25,634 nucleotides of DNA, from contig JAKARZ010000030.1 of the NCBI GenBank assembly GCA_021828405.1, positions 1 to 25,634 on the forward strand, in the 5' to 3' direction. Position 1 is the first letter of the stretch, and every line of letters begins with the position of its first letter. This DNA is from Bacillota bacterium. Its GTDB lineage: Bacteria > Bacillota_E > Sulfobacillia > Sulfobacillales > JAIMBI01. The position numbers were made by a program, and so were the translations under genes. The notes below the pieces were generated by a model. It made no database searches and was not told the DNA's origin. It was given only the letters and a program-made list of their open reading frames with translations. Shown here piece after piece: positions 13,505 through 23,234 of the stretch.

Positions 13505-16500
13505 TTACACCGTCCGGTCAAACGCGGCCACGTCGAACTTGAGCGTACGCGCGTTTTCCTCCACGGTGCGCACGGTGGCCTCGGGCAAGGGCTCGCGAAA
13601 CTGGGCGTGAATCTCTACGGTGACCGTCACTGCCGCCCCTACCTGCGAGGTCAAATGCACCAGCACCTCCTGCAGCACCGTGTCCACGGCGGCGCCGGGT
13701 CGGATCGGGTCGACGTTGATTGCCCCATGAAAGCCCGTGACCTGGGCCGTCCGCGGGGGAAGGGGTGGGGGCGTCGGTCCGCCCAGCCCTCGAGCCGGCT
13801 TCGGCACCAGATCCCCTGGGCCGCCGGCTCCAGCACCTGGCACCGGGGCGTCGGGCGTCGCCGCCTCCAACTGCTCCCGGGCGAGCTCTGCCCACACCAA
13901 GCGGGTGGTCGACGCCAAGCTGCTTCGCCCCTCCTCATGAAAGCGCAGGTTGACGTAGCCCGGCCCGTCCAGGCCGTCGGCTACGGCAAAGTCGGGCTCC
14001 ACCAGCCGCGTGAGGGCGCTCTGCACACAACTGGCCAGCACGTGCTCGTCGCGCAGTCGCGGCAGGTAGAGATAGGTGCTCAGGTCGCGCCACAGTTGCG
14101 TCAGCGCCACATCCGTCTGGTGCGTCCAGTAGTACTGGCGCAGCACTTCCTGGGCCAGCAGTTCGGGGGCATACTCGGTGCACAGGATCTGCTCGGCGAC
14201 GGCCTTCCGGCTGGCCCGGGCCGGCGGGCCCCCGTCGCCCGTCAGGCGGTGGGTCTCCCAGGCCAGGGCCGCGGTCTTGGGATCCGGCTGGTGCGGCACC
14301 AGCAGCCAGGAGAAGGTCTCCCGCATCCGGCTGCCCAGGGTCGTCGCCCAGTCCGCGGCTTGGGCCTTGGCCTGTGCCGCTTGGGCCGGCGTGAGGTCCA
14401 GCCCTTCGCTGTCGCGCAGGATCGACTGCCAGCCGAGGTACAGCCGGCCCGCGTGCTCCAATTCGCCCACCCGCGGCGCATCCGCGGCCACAAACAGCAG
14501 CAGGTTGCGCCGAAAGCGCGGGCCCGCCCCGTGCTGACCCAGCCATTCCCGGGCGACGCGCATCGCCGCCGAGTCCGGCTCGTTTACCGTGTGGGGGTGC
14601 GTGGGCGGCACCACCACCAGTCGCGCGGTCGGCTCATCCGGGATGTCGCCACTGCCCTCGGGAAACACATGCACGGCGGCAAAGCGGCCCCGGTCCTCGT
14701 TGGCCAGCAGCCGCTGGACCTCCTGCCACACGCGGTATACCTCCACCTGACCCGCCCGGTCCTGCGCCAGGCTGGTCACGCTGGGCTGGGTGCTGTACCA
14801 GTAGCGGCTCCCGTCGTGGTACAGGTGCACGGACGCCTCGGCCAAGCGCCGCAGCGCATCGTCAAACACAGGGGCGGTCTCGCCGGGCTGCACGCACCCG
14901 AGGCGCACTTGCCGCGGGTCAATGCCGGGATGCGGCGCCCGCATCAAGGGCGCCGTGCCCATGTAGATGGTCCGGCTCACGCGCCGGGCCGCACTGTACC
15001 GCCCCAGGGCCGGGTGCGCATCATCGGTGGCCAGGGGGAGCGAGCGGGGCCCATCGATATCGGTCTCGAGCGCCGTGGTCCAGCGATCCTCCAAGTAGCG
15101 CGTGAGCTCCGACTGCACCGCCGGGCTGTCAATCGGCACCATGCCGGGCAGGATGAGCAAGCCTTGGTCGCCGCGCTGCCACAACACGTGCACCACCATG
15201 GCCATGAGGCGCAGCACGCCCCGAGTCCGCTGAAACCGATCGACGGCGGACCACGCCGTGTACAGCTGGTCAAACAGCGCGGGGTGAATGGGGTACGCTT
15301 GCTCCATGCGGCGGAGGTAGGCCGCTTCTCCCACCCCGGGGGGGTAGTCCGCCGCGGCGGCCCGGTACTGGCGCGAGAAGCTGTGGAGGACGGCGTCGCG
15401 AGCCCGAAACGCCGCCGCCTCTGTCAGGGGGAGAAACAGGCGCCGCCGCACAATTTCATAGCCTTCCTCGGTGCTGGCCGGCTTCCAGGTGGCCTCCACG
15501 CGCGCCAAGATGTTTTTCAACCGCGCCAGCGCTGCCTGGCCGCCTTCGCCGCCGGTCTCAATGTCGGAGGCGGGCACGCTCACCACGACGAGGGTGTGGT
15601 CCACCTGCCGCGCCGCCTCCGTGAGCGCCTGCGTGAACGTGAGCACGCTGTCAAATGTGCCGCCGGGCAGGCCCTCGTGACCATACATCTGGCGCACGTA
15701 CGCCACAAATTCATCGATGAGCACCACGCAGGGCCCGTAGGTCCGAAACAGCGCACCTAGCGCGTCGGAGCCTGGGTTCATGCCCGTGCGGTCTGCCTCG
15801 GCCACCCGCGCATAGCCGGCCGCGCCCCCGAGCTGCCACGCGAGCTCCCCCCACAGCGTGCGCACCACCGTGCCGTCCGGCTTCACCCCCGGCTGCCCCG
15901 GCGACAGGGCGGTGCCCACCAGCACCGCGCGCCGCGTGGACGGCGGCGGCTCCGCGCCGGCCTCGCGCGCCAGCTCGCTGACGCCCGTGAGTTCGGCCAC
16001 CGGCACCCCAGCCAACAGGTGGTACACGGTCAGCATGGCATGGGTCTTACCGCCGCCAAAGTTGGTTTGCAGCTCCACGACGGGGTCGCCGCCCTGGCCG
16101 GCCAGCCGCCGCAGCGCCGTGACGCTTAGGTTCCGCAGCCCTTCGGTGAGAAACGTGCGCTGGAAAAACTCGCGCGGCTCGCCATACTCGGGAGAGGCCG
16201 TGCCGTCCACCACCTGCTGCAGGTCGGCGGCAAACTCCGCCTGGTGGTACCGCCCCGACGACACGTCGGGATGCGGGGTCACCACCGCCCGCCACGGCCG
16301 CAGATCCTTCGCGGGCATCCCTTCAGTGGGGCGCGCGGCGGCCCTGCGCGCCTGCTGGCGCGCTTGCTCATCCAGCTGCGCGCGCTGCACATCGGCATGC
16401 AGCCGGTCCATCCGGTCGGCCTCAGGCGCGCCCACGGCGCGCAGCAGCCGGGCGGCCGTGTCCAAGGCCCGAATGGTATCGTTGGTGGAAAACACCTGCT

Positions 16501-16792
16501 GGTGCGCCCAGCGATTGCGCACGTCGCGGAGCTCACTCACATAAGCCCGCTCGGCATTGCCGAGGACGCGCCGAAACACCTCGCGCCACTGAAACCACAC
16601 CAGGCCCAACAACGCGTGCACATCGTCCAAGGGCGTGTCCCCCACGCTCTCATCCCGCACCAGGGTTTGCCGCCCCTGCTCCAGCCAGCGCTCCCCGTGC
16701 ACGGCACGCATCTCGCGCTCCACAAACGGGGCCAGCCCCTCCTTGAGGAGCACCAGCATCCCCCCGATGCGATCCTGGTTGGTTTCCGCCAT
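13505..16792 (-). CDS. DUF499-type ATPase with N-terminal HEPN (Swt1-like) domain (Hma ATPase)
   Basis: 1095 residues. Residues ~1-120 are a helical HEPN domain resembling the Swt1 type, ending in RNRWAH (Arg92-x4-His97), the R-x4-6-H motif of HEPN ribonucleases. The DUF499 ATPase follows: Walker A TNFGGGKTHAML (243-254) and Walker B PCVVLIDEFVAYVRQ (354-368). The long C-terminus contains RLMAMVVHVLWQRGDQGLLILPGMV and a proline-rich linker near the end. It follows the DUF1156 methylase by two bases (TAG-CC-ATG), so they are coupled. The longer frame to 16921 overlaps the methylase and is not coding-like. DUF499 and DUF1156 proteins are consistently found together with SNF2 helicases in defence islands (the Hma set). 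Confidence 0.88.
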   Translation of the reverse strand: MAETNQDRIGGMLVLLKEGLAPFVEREMRAVHGERWLEQGRQTLVRDESVGDTPLDDVHALLGLVWFQWREVFRRVLGNAERAYVSELRDVRNRWAHQQVFSTNDTIRALDTAARLLRAVGAPEADRMDRLHADVQRAQLDEQARQQARRAAARPTEGMPAKDLRPWRAVVTPHPDVSSGRYHQAEFAADLQQVVDGTASPEYGEPREFFQRTFLTEGLRNLSVTALRRLAGQGGDPVVELQTNFGGGKTHAMLTVYHLLAGVPVAELTGVSELAREAGAEPPPSTRRAVLVGTALSPGQPGVKPDGTVVRTLWGELAWQLGGAAGYARVAEADRTGMNPGSDALGALFRTYGPCVVLIDEFVAYVRQMYGHEGLPGGTFDSVLTFTQALTEAARQVDHTLVVVSVPASDIETGGEGGQAALARLKNILARVEATWKPASTEEGYEIVRRRLFLPLTEAAAFRARDAVLHSFSRQYRAAAADYPPGVGEAAYLRRMEQAYPIHPALFDQLYTAWSAVDRFQRTRGVLRLMAMVVHVLWQRGDQGLLILPGMVPIDSPAVQSELTRYLEDRWTTALETDIDGPRSLPLATDDAHPALGRYSAARRVSRTIYMGTAPLMRAPHPGIDPRQVRLGCVQPGETAPVFDDALRRLAEASVHLYHDGSRYWYSTQPSVTSLAQDRAGQVEVYRVWQEVQRLLANEDRGRFAAVHVFPEGSGDIPDEPTARLVVVPPTHPHTVNEPDSAAMRVAREWLGQHGAGPRFRRNLLLFVAADAPRVGELEHAGRLYLGWQSILRDSEGLDLTPAQAAQAKAQAADWATTLGSRMRETFSWLLVPHQPDPKTAALAWETHRLTGDGGPPARASRKAVAEQILCTEYAPELLAQEVLRQYYWTHQTDVALTQLWRDLSTYLYLPRLRDEHVLASCVQSALTRLVEPDFAVADGLDGPGYVNLRFHEEGRSSLASTTRLVWAELAREQLEAATPDAPVPGAGAGGPGDLVPKPARGLGGPTPPPLPPRTAQVTGFHGAINVDPIRPGAAVDTVLQEVLVHLTSQVGAAVTVTVEIHAQFREPLPEATVRTVEENARTLKFDVAAFDRTV

Positions 16793-16794
16793 GG

Positions 16795-19605
16795 CTACAC
16801 CCCCTCCGGGTCCAGCAGCGTGCCCTGCGCCATCGGGCGGCCGACCCTGGCCGCCTGCAACTGCTGCAGCGCGGGCCACGCACTCACCAGCATGTTGTAG
16901 GGCAACGCGTCCGCAGCCCACCCGCGCCGCTCACACAGGTGGTACAGCTGATACGCCACATCCCGTGCGGCGTCGGCCACGGCGGGCAGGCGGGCCAGCA
17001 AGTCCGCCGCCTGCTCTTCGCCGCCATTCATCAGGACCGCCGCCAGGTGATGCGCCGCCTCCCACGCCGTCACGTCCGCAGGCGGGCGCCAGCCCGGCTC
17101 CAGCTCCGCCAATCCCAAGAGCCGCACCTTGCCGGCTTTAGCCTCAAGCATCCGCCCCTGCCAGTGGGCCAGCGACAGGGCCTGGGCCTTGGACAGCACC
17201 TCGGCCTCGCCGTAGCTCCCGGCACGCCAGCCGTACTGCGTCGCCCACTTGATGGCCCACCGGGTGGCCGGGTCGTACTCGCCTTCCTGCTCGGCCAGCA
17301 CGGCATCCAGCACCTGATTGATGAGCGTGAGCGCGGCCCGCACCGGCATGGCCGACCCGTCGGTCTCCAGCACTCGCGCGTACCGCGAAAACACCGCCAT
17401 CCCGGGTCCAATCGCGGCTTGCGCGAAGTCCACCGGTGCCACCTGCCCCGCCTGCAGGGCCCGCAGGGCCGGAGGCAACTCCGCATGCAACATCCGCAAG
17501 AACTCGCGTCGGGACACGGCCCCCGCCTCGTCGGGCCGCACGCGGCACACCACGACGATGGAGGAGGCCAATGAGTTGGTGCCGTTGGCCACAGGACGAT
17601 TGCCCATCTCCGTGCGCATGGGCCACGTGCCCACGACCGCAAATCCGGCTTGCAGCAATCCCGTGAGCATGGTCTCCCAGCCGGTAGACGCAAACTCCGC
17701 TGCTCCTGGCTCTTGGCCTTCTCCGTTGTCCTCGGAGTCCGCCTGCTTAAAGGCGTAGTAAACGGTGAGGGGATAGGCGGGGTCAGACTCAGCGCGCAGC
17801 CGCACAAACGCCTGATGCAGCCCGCCTTCAAAATGCGCTTTGGCCTCGGTACGGCCGCCGGGAAATCGGTACGGCGTCGCCACCAGCTCCGTTGCTTTCG
17901 GGGTCAGAAGTGTGCCAAACAAATTTGGGTATAGGTCACGTAGGGACCGGCGCAGCCAGACGTAGAAGAAGTCGGCCAAGTCGGCGTACCCGATGTTGTC
18001 GTAGTAGGGTGGGTCGGTCGACACGACAACTCCCTGCGCGTGTCCCGGGGTGGTGGCATCTGCCTGCCTCACCTGTCCCAGTCCGGTTGTCAGTGCGGCC
18101 GTCACCGCTTTCACAACCCAGTCAACTGCCCCAGACCAATTGCCGGTCGAGGCGCTGAACGGGTTCGCTTCCGCAAAATCCCAGACCATGGGCAGGGCCT
18201 GCCGTGCGAAGGTGTTTCTCATTTTCTCTCCGCTGACGTGCCAGCTGCAGAGCGCCGATCCATAATCCGAAAGCTTGTCAACGGCCAGCGCCATGTATGT
18301 GGCCACCGCGTCGGCATAAGCCGTGGCGCCACGGCCCCCCTCGTTCAACGACACACCATCGTCCGGCAGGCCGGCGGCTTGGGCATCCTGCAGGACTTGC
18401 GCACGGCACTGGGGGATCAGGTCACTGAAGGTCGTGAGGGCCGTCAGCTGCCGCGGCGTGAACAATTTCGCAAACGTGGTCAACCCATATCTATAGACGT
18501 TGGTATGCCCTGGGTTGTCTGCGATCTCACCGGTCGGTTCCCAGTCGGGTCTGGCTACGTTCGGCGCTTCCTCGTGGGCAGCATCGGGCGGCAGATAGAT
18601 CCGCCCGCGCGGCCCGTCCGCCACAATGGCCAGGAGCTTCACACCTAGTCGACCCGCGCGCCCCTCGGTCCGAATGTAGTCGAACGGGATCGGGACGCCC
18701 GACAGCAGGCAGGTAGCCCCTTTGCGGTTGACCGTGCCCACGCGCGCTGTTCCCTTCGTCCGCACTTCGAACCTATACGTCCCGCGTTCACTGTCGCTGA
18801 TCGGCTCTACATACGCCTCGTGCCCTTTGCGGCTCGAGAGTACCCACTTGCTCGTAAGCGGCACGTGGGTGCCGCCCAGAGCCGGGTTGGGGCTGGCCAC
18901 GGTGCGCACCCACAGCCAGGCAATCACCCGTGCCGGGCCTCCGCCCTGCTCCGGGGGCAGCGTCGCTGGGGGATAGAGAGACCCGATGCGTGCCTCGGCG
19001 GCCTGGCGCATCCACTCTCCATAATAGCGGAGATCCTCGGCCAAGCCGGCGGCTCCCTGCCACGCCCCCGCGTAAGCAGCGTGGTGTTGCCCCGGATGCA
19101 CGGGCGGGCGGCCCCGAAACCGTGGCGGGATCTCCACCAGCGCCTTGGAGATCAGCACCGCCACCGGGTTCAAGTCGCTGCCGCGAGCGTCAAGACCTAG
19201 CCGCTGGGCTTCCAGCGGAATGCTGCCGCCCCCGCAGAACGGGTCGTAGACCGGCGGCGGCGTGCCGCCTGTGCTGCGCAGGATTTCGGCCCGCGCCTCG
19301 GCCAGCACGGATTCCTTCGTAGAGTTCTCCCAAATCACCAGTTGCTGCAGGATGCCAAACAAGCGCTCGCGCTCGGCCGCCTGCGCGGCTTCGGTGGGAA
19401 ACTGCTCAGGGTGGGCCGACGGGTCGTCCACCAGCTGGGCAAAGAGGACGGCGCGCGTTGTAGCCAAGGGCTTGCGCGACCACCACAGGTGCAAGGTGCT
19501 GGGATGGCCGTGGCGAATGGACTTCTCCCGCCGCGACGCCGTGTTGATCGCGTCCAGGGGCAGGGCGACTTCAATGAGCTTCTTGGGGTAGGGCGATGGG
19601 GCCAC
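16795..19605 (-). CDS. DUF1156-family DNA methylase (Hma methylase)
   Basis: 936 residues. The N-terminus has the DUF1156 signature: KKLIEVALPLDAINTASRRE followed by STLHLWWSRKPLATTRAVLFA. SAM-dependent amino-methyltransferase motifs follow: motif I YDPFCGGGSIPLEA (120-133), GSDLNPVAV (142-150) and the catalytic DPPYYDNIGYADLADFFY (531-548), the order of an adenine-type N-methylase. The long insertion between motifs and the ~250-residue C-terminus probably hold target recognition. It should mark host DNA so that the partner helicase and ATPase spare it. The GTG at 19605 is preceded by AAAGGAG. It starts 68 bases after the helicase stop and is coupled to the DUF499 gene. Confidence 0.92.
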   Translation of the reverse strand: MAPSPYPKKLIEVALPLDAINTASRREKSIRHGHPSTLHLWWSRKPLATTRAVLFAQLVDDPSAHPEQFPTEAAQAAERERLFGILQQLVIWENSTKESVLAEARAEILRSTGGTPPPVYDPFCGGGSIPLEAQRLGLDARGSDLNPVAVLISKALVEIPPRFRGRPPVHPGQHHAAYAGAWQGAAGLAEDLRYYGEWMRQAAEARIGSLYPPATLPPEQGGGPARVIAWLWVRTVASPNPALGGTHVPLTSKWVLSSRKGHEAYVEPISDSERGTYRFEVRTKGTARVGTVNRKGATCLLSGVPIPFDYIRTEGRAGRLGVKLLAIVADGPRGRIYLPPDAAHEEAPNVARPDWEPTGEIADNPGHTNVYRYGLTTFAKLFTPRQLTALTTFSDLIPQCRAQVLQDAQAAGLPDDGVSLNEGGRGATAYADAVATYMALAVDKLSDYGSALCSWHVSGEKMRNTFARQALPMVWDFAEANPFSASTGNWSGAVDWVVKAVTAALTTGLGQVRQADATTPGHAQGVVVSTDPPYYDNIGYADLADFFYVWLRRSLRDLYPNLFGTLLTPKATELVATPYRFPGGRTEAKAHFEGGLHQAFVRLRAESDPAYPLTVYYAFKQADSEDNGEGQEPGAAEFASTGWETMLTGLLQAGFAVVGTWPMRTEMGNRPVANGTNSLASSIVVVCRVRPDEAGAVSRREFLRMLHAELPPALRALQAGQVAPVDFAQAAIGPGMAVFSRYARVLETDGSAMPVRAALTLINQVLDAVLAEQEGEYDPATRWAIKWATQYGWRAGSYGEAEVLSKAQALSLAHWQGRMLEAKAGKVRLLGLAELEPGWRPPADVTAWEAAHHLAAVLMNGGEEQAADLLARLPAVADAARDVAYQLYHLCERRGWAADALPYNMLVSAWPALQQLQAARVGRPMAQGTLLDPEGV

Positions 19606-19673
19606 GTGTGTCAGGCTCCTTTATCGTGTGTATTCGTCGGCGGCCGTCGCCTGGGGGTCCGCGCAGTGCGCCA

Positions 19674-22600
19674 TCAGCTGGGTGGCCGGCCCTGTTGCCA
19701 GAGATCGCGCCAGTGGTAGTTCACGCTGTCCACCCCGAAGTCCGGCGCCGCGTGAAAGGGCTGGCGCACATAGTGCACCGCAGGAGGAGCGATGTCGCCG
19801 TCGGCGGGGACCGCGACCAACGCCAAAATAAAGTGCTCCGGCCGATTTAAGGCGGTCCGAATCTCGTTGGCCGTCACGGTCACGGTGTCCGCCCCCGCCA
19901 CCCGCCCCTTGACTTCCAAGAGCCGCAGCGTGCCGTCGGGCGCCGCCGATTCGATGTCGTAGCCCCTCTTGTCGCGGCTGACGTCGCGGGGACAGTGGCC
20001 CAGATGCCGCTCGGCGGCTGCCACCGCCTGCATGGCGGCCGCCTCCACGCGCTGGGTGTCCCGGGCGCGGCGGGCCGCGTCCTCCCCGCGGCCCGCCCGG
20101 GCGTCCAGCAAGCCCTGCGGCACGACCAGCGCCGCGCCTATCACCACCGGCGGTCGCGCCGTGACCTGGCCGACCCGCTCAAGTTCTGCGGTGCGGGCCG
20201 CCAAGCGCGCGGCCAGCGCCTCCGCCCGGGCCGTTGCCCGGGCGGCGTTGAGCCGGGCATTGGGCTTGCCCCGCGCCTCGTCCTCGGCCAGCTGGCGCGC
20301 CCGGTGGTCCCAGTAGGCAATCTCGTGCGTGAGGCGCTGGCGCACGGCCTGCAAGCTTTTGGCAGCCCACTCGGCGCGCCGCGTGCGCACGGCCGTGAGG
20401 TGCTCGGGCACCAGCTCCGCCAGCGCATACCGGACCGCCGCCTGATCCCGGGCGGCGGCCGTGCGCCACGGCTCCATGTCGCGCTCCAGCCCTTCGCGCT
20501 CGTTGGGCGTCGCGGCCCGGTAGTCCAGGTAGGGGGCGGGACCGCCGGGACGGGCGGTGCCGTCGGCGGTGACCTCCACAAACTGCACCCGGCGCGAAAT
20601 CGTGCGCCCGGGCGCCCCGTCGGCGGTCGGCTCGTCGATAGCGTGGTCCAGGTACACCAAGAGCCGGGGCGCCTCGGTCGCGTCGGCCGGGTCGACCAGG
20701 ACCGCCCCGCGCGCCAGCAGCGGCCGGTAGCGCGCCAAGGCCAAGTCCACCAGGGCGTCCAGCAGCGGGTGGCCCGGGGCCACCAGCGCGGCCGAGGACC
20801 GCCCCGGCGGCCGCACCCGCGCCTTGTCAAACGTGATGCGGTCGTAGCGGGGCAGGACCGGCGCCCCGGGGCCCCGCGCCCGCTCGCGCACGGCGGCGGG
20901 GACGTGCGTCACCTCATAGCGGCCCGGCTCCCGCTCGCGGCAGAGGCCGCCCGCCTCGGCCAGCATGGCGCGGCAGAAGGCCGACACATAGTGCGGCTGC
21001 AGGCGCTGGGCCAGGGCGCGCTCCATATCGCGCCGGACGCGCTGCACCAGCTCGGGGTTCATCAGGTCGTCGGTGAGCGCCCGGTCCTGCACCAGGGCCG
21101 CCAGGCGGCTCGCATCCACCTTCCCTGCCACCGCCGCCGTGAGGCGCGCCCGCACCGCCGGCTGGTCGCCGTAGCGCACCGCGTCGATAAGCAGCCGGCG
21201 GAGGTCCGCCTCCGCCAATGCCTTGCCCAGCACATCAAAGACGGCGCCGCCCAGCGCCTTTTGGGCCGTCTCCAGCTTTTGCAGCAGGGTCAGGTAGACG
21301 TCGCCTTCGCGGGTGTCCTGCGCCACTAGGTTCCACAGGTGGCACACTTCTGCCTGGCCGATGCGGTGGATGCGCCCAAAGCGCTGCTCCAACCGGTTGG
21401 GGTTCCACGGCAGGTCGTAGTTGACCATGAGGTGCGCCCGCTGCAGGTTGATGCCTTCCCCCGCCGCATCGGTGGCCACCAGCACCAGCACCGCCGGGTC
21501 CTGGGTGAAGCGCTCCTGAATCGCGCGGCGCTCCTCGCGCCTGGTATGCCCGCTGATGGCCACCACCGCCTCCGCGCGCCCCACCAGCGCCCGGATGCGC
21601 TCCACCAAATAGGTCAGGGTGTCGCGGCTCTCCGTGAACACAATGAGTTTGCGGCGATGGCCCTCGCCGTCAAACATCGCCTCTTGATCCTGCAGGACCC
21701 GCGACAGCTCCTGCCACTTCCGGTCCTCGCCGCGCCGCCGCACCTCGGCGGCCAGGGCTTCCAGCGCGCGGAGGCTCTCAATCTCCGCGGCCAGCTCCTC
21801 CAAAGAGCGCGCCGCCGTGGCCTTGTCCACCAACTCGTCTTCGAGGTCCTCGCGCTCCGCCCCCGAATAATCGTCCCAGGCCTCCTCGGCGTCCGGGTCC
21901 CGCCCTGCGGCCCGCCGGATGAACCCCGCCAGGTGAGATGAGTCCGCATCGGCGTCGAAGAGGGCCCACTCGGCGGGAGATCCGGGGGTCCGGGCGGTCG
22001 GCGCGCCCAGGGCGGCGCGGGCGTCGCGGTGGCGCTGCTCCAACCGCTCGCGCCGGCGGGTGAGCGAGCGGTAAATCGCCTCGGGGGACGAGGCCAGCCG
22101 CCGCTGCAGCACCGTGAGGGCAAATCCGATGGTGCCCCGCCGCCCCCCTTGCGCCAGTGCGTCGGCGCGGTTGAACTGCTCACGCACATAGGCGGTGACG
22201 GCCTGGTACAGCGCCCGCTCCCCCTCCGACAACGTGTACGCCACCGTATACGCCCGGCGCTCGGGAAACAGCGGCGTCCCGTCAAAGCGATAGAGCTGCT
22301 CTTTGACGAGCCGGCGCATGAGGTCTTGGGTGTCCACGGTGTGGATCCCGTCGCGAAAGCGCCCCGCAAAGCGGTCGCCGTCCAACAGCGCCAGGAACAG
22401 CTGGAAATCTTCTTCCTTGCCGTCGTGGGGGGTGGCGGTCAGCAGCAGATAGTGGCGTGTGACGGTAGAGAGCAACTGGCCCAGCTGATAGCGCTGAGTC
22501 TCTTTGACTTCGGTGCCGTAGTACGCCGCCGACATCTTGTGGGCTTCGTCCACCACGATGAGGTCCCAGTCGGTCGCGCGCAGTGCCGCCTGCCAGTCCT

Positions 22601-23234
22601 CGCGCCGGCTCAGCTGGTCCAATCGCGCGATGAGGAAGGGCACCTCTAAGAAGGCGTTGCCCGTCCGCGCCGCGCGGAACCGCTCCGCCGTCAGCACCTC
22701 AAACGGCAGGCCAAAGCGGTCGTCCAGCTCCTCCTGCCACTGCTCGGCCAGCGAGCCGGGGCACACCACCAGGCACCGCTGCACATCCCCGCGCAGCTGC
22801 AACTCTTTGATCAGGAGGCCCGCCATGATGGTTTTGCCCGCGCCGGGGTCATCCGCCAGCAGGTAGCGCAGCGGCTGGCGCGGCAGCATCTCGCCATACA
22901 CCGCCGTGATTTGGTGCGGCAGCGGCTCCAGCAGCGACGTCGTCACGGCCAGGTAGGGGTCAAACAGGTACGCCCAACGCAGGCGTTGCGCTTCCGAGAC
23001 CAGGCGAAAGAGTGCGGGGTCCGCGTCCAGGGGCAAGCGGACTTCGCCTGCGACCACCTCCAGGCGCTCCGCCTCGTCGGGGTACACGAGCACCGAATCG
23101 ACCCGTCCCCGCGCATCCCGGTAGATGACTTCCGCGACGCGCTCCCCGACAACCTCCACCTTGACCACGGTGACATCGGTGCCCGGCACCAGGTGGCGCA
23201 GAATGGCGCCCGCCGTCAGGTCGTCCCAGTGCAT
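19674..23234 (-). CDS. SNF2-family helicase with C-terminal DUF3883 domain (Hma helicase)
   Basis: 1186 residues. Helicase motifs: LEPLPHQITAVYGEMLPR (Q-like), Walker A LADDPGAGKTIMAGLL (126-141), DEAH (229-232), LLLTATPHDG, then the second RecA lobe with LIVFTESRDTL, VATDAAGEGINLQ and LPWNPNRLEQRFGRIHRIGQ. The C-terminal ~130 residues match DUF3883, with RGYDIES ... LRLLEVKGR (Asp1093 ... Glu1107-x-Lys1109), a PD-(D/E)XK-like arrangement that could be nucleolytic. Start choice: the ATG at 23234 follows GGAGAGGAGG; the frame open to 23684 is low-complexity and upstream of any ribosome site. It is the first gene of the three-gene Hma operon and should move along or unwind invading DNA. Confidence 0.92.
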   Translation of the reverse strand: MHWDDLTAGAILRHLVPGTDVTVVKVEVVGERVAEVIYRDARGRVDSVLVYPDEAERLEVVAGEVRLPLDADPALFRLVSEAQRLRWAYLFDPYLAVTTSLLEPLPHQITAVYGEMLPRQPLRYLLADDPGAGKTIMAGLLIKELQLRGDVQRCLVVCPGSLAEQWQEELDDRFGLPFEVLTAERFRAARTGNAFLEVPFLIARLDQLSRREDWQAALRATDWDLIVVDEAHKMSAAYYGTEVKETQRYQLGQLLSTVTRHYLLLTATPHDGKEEDFQLFLALLDGDRFAGRFRDGIHTVDTQDLMRRLVKEQLYRFDGTPLFPERRAYTVAYTLSEGERALYQAVTAYVREQFNRADALAQGGRRGTIGFALTVLQRRLASSPEAIYRSLTRRRERLEQRHRDARAALGAPTARTPGSPAEWALFDADADSSHLAGFIRRAAGRDPDAEEAWDDYSGAEREDLEDELVDKATAARSLEELAAEIESLRALEALAAEVRRRGEDRKWQELSRVLQDQEAMFDGEGHRRKLIVFTESRDTLTYLVERIRALVGRAEAVVAISGHTRREERRAIQERFTQDPAVLVLVATDAAGEGINLQRAHLMVNYDLPWNPNRLEQRFGRIHRIGQAEVCHLWNLVAQDTREGDVYLTLLQKLETAQKALGGAVFDVLGKALAEADLRRLLIDAVRYGDQPAVRARLTAAVAGKVDASRLAALVQDRALTDDLMNPELVQRVRRDMERALAQRLQPHYVSAFCRAMLAEAGGLCREREPGRYEVTHVPAAVRERARGPGAPVLPRYDRITFDKARVRPPGRSSAALVAPGHPLLDALVDLALARYRPLLARGAVLVDPADATEAPRLLVYLDHAIDEPTADGAPGRTISRRVQFVEVTADGTARPGGPAPYLDYRAATPNEREGLERDMEPWRTAAARDQAAVRYALAELVPEHLTAVRTRRAEWAAKSLQAVRQRLTHEIAYWDHRARQLAEDEARGKPNARLNAARATARAEALAARLAARTAELERVGQVTARPPVVIGAALVVPQGLLDARAGRGEDAARRARDTQRVEAAAMQAVAAAERHLGHCPRDVSRDKRGYDIESAAPDGTLRLLEVKGRVAGADTVTVTANEIRTALNRPEHFILALVAVPADGDIAPPAVHYVRQPFHAAPDFGVDSVNYHWRDLWQQGRPPS

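Noticed and set aside
13309..13521. 70-codon minus-strand frame whose stop overlaps the 72-aa gene
   Set aside because: It overlaps the end of the DUF499 gene, is low-complexity and has no ribosome site; it covers the hairpin-bearing spacer.
13346..15760. Very long plus-strand open frame (804 codons) opposite the DUF499 gene
   Set aside because: It is antisense to a gene with clear motifs, has no ribosome site and has the Gly/Arg/His-rich composition typical of frames opposite GC-rich genes.
19995..21329. Plus-strand open frame of 444 codons opposite the SNF2 helicase
   Set aside because: Antisense shadow of a helicase with intact motifs; no start signal.
13505..23234. BREX or DISARM system
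   Set aside because: There is no PglZ, BrxC or BrxL for BREX and no DUF1998 (DrmB) or PLD (DrmC) for DISARM; the DUF499/DUF1156 pair points to Hma.
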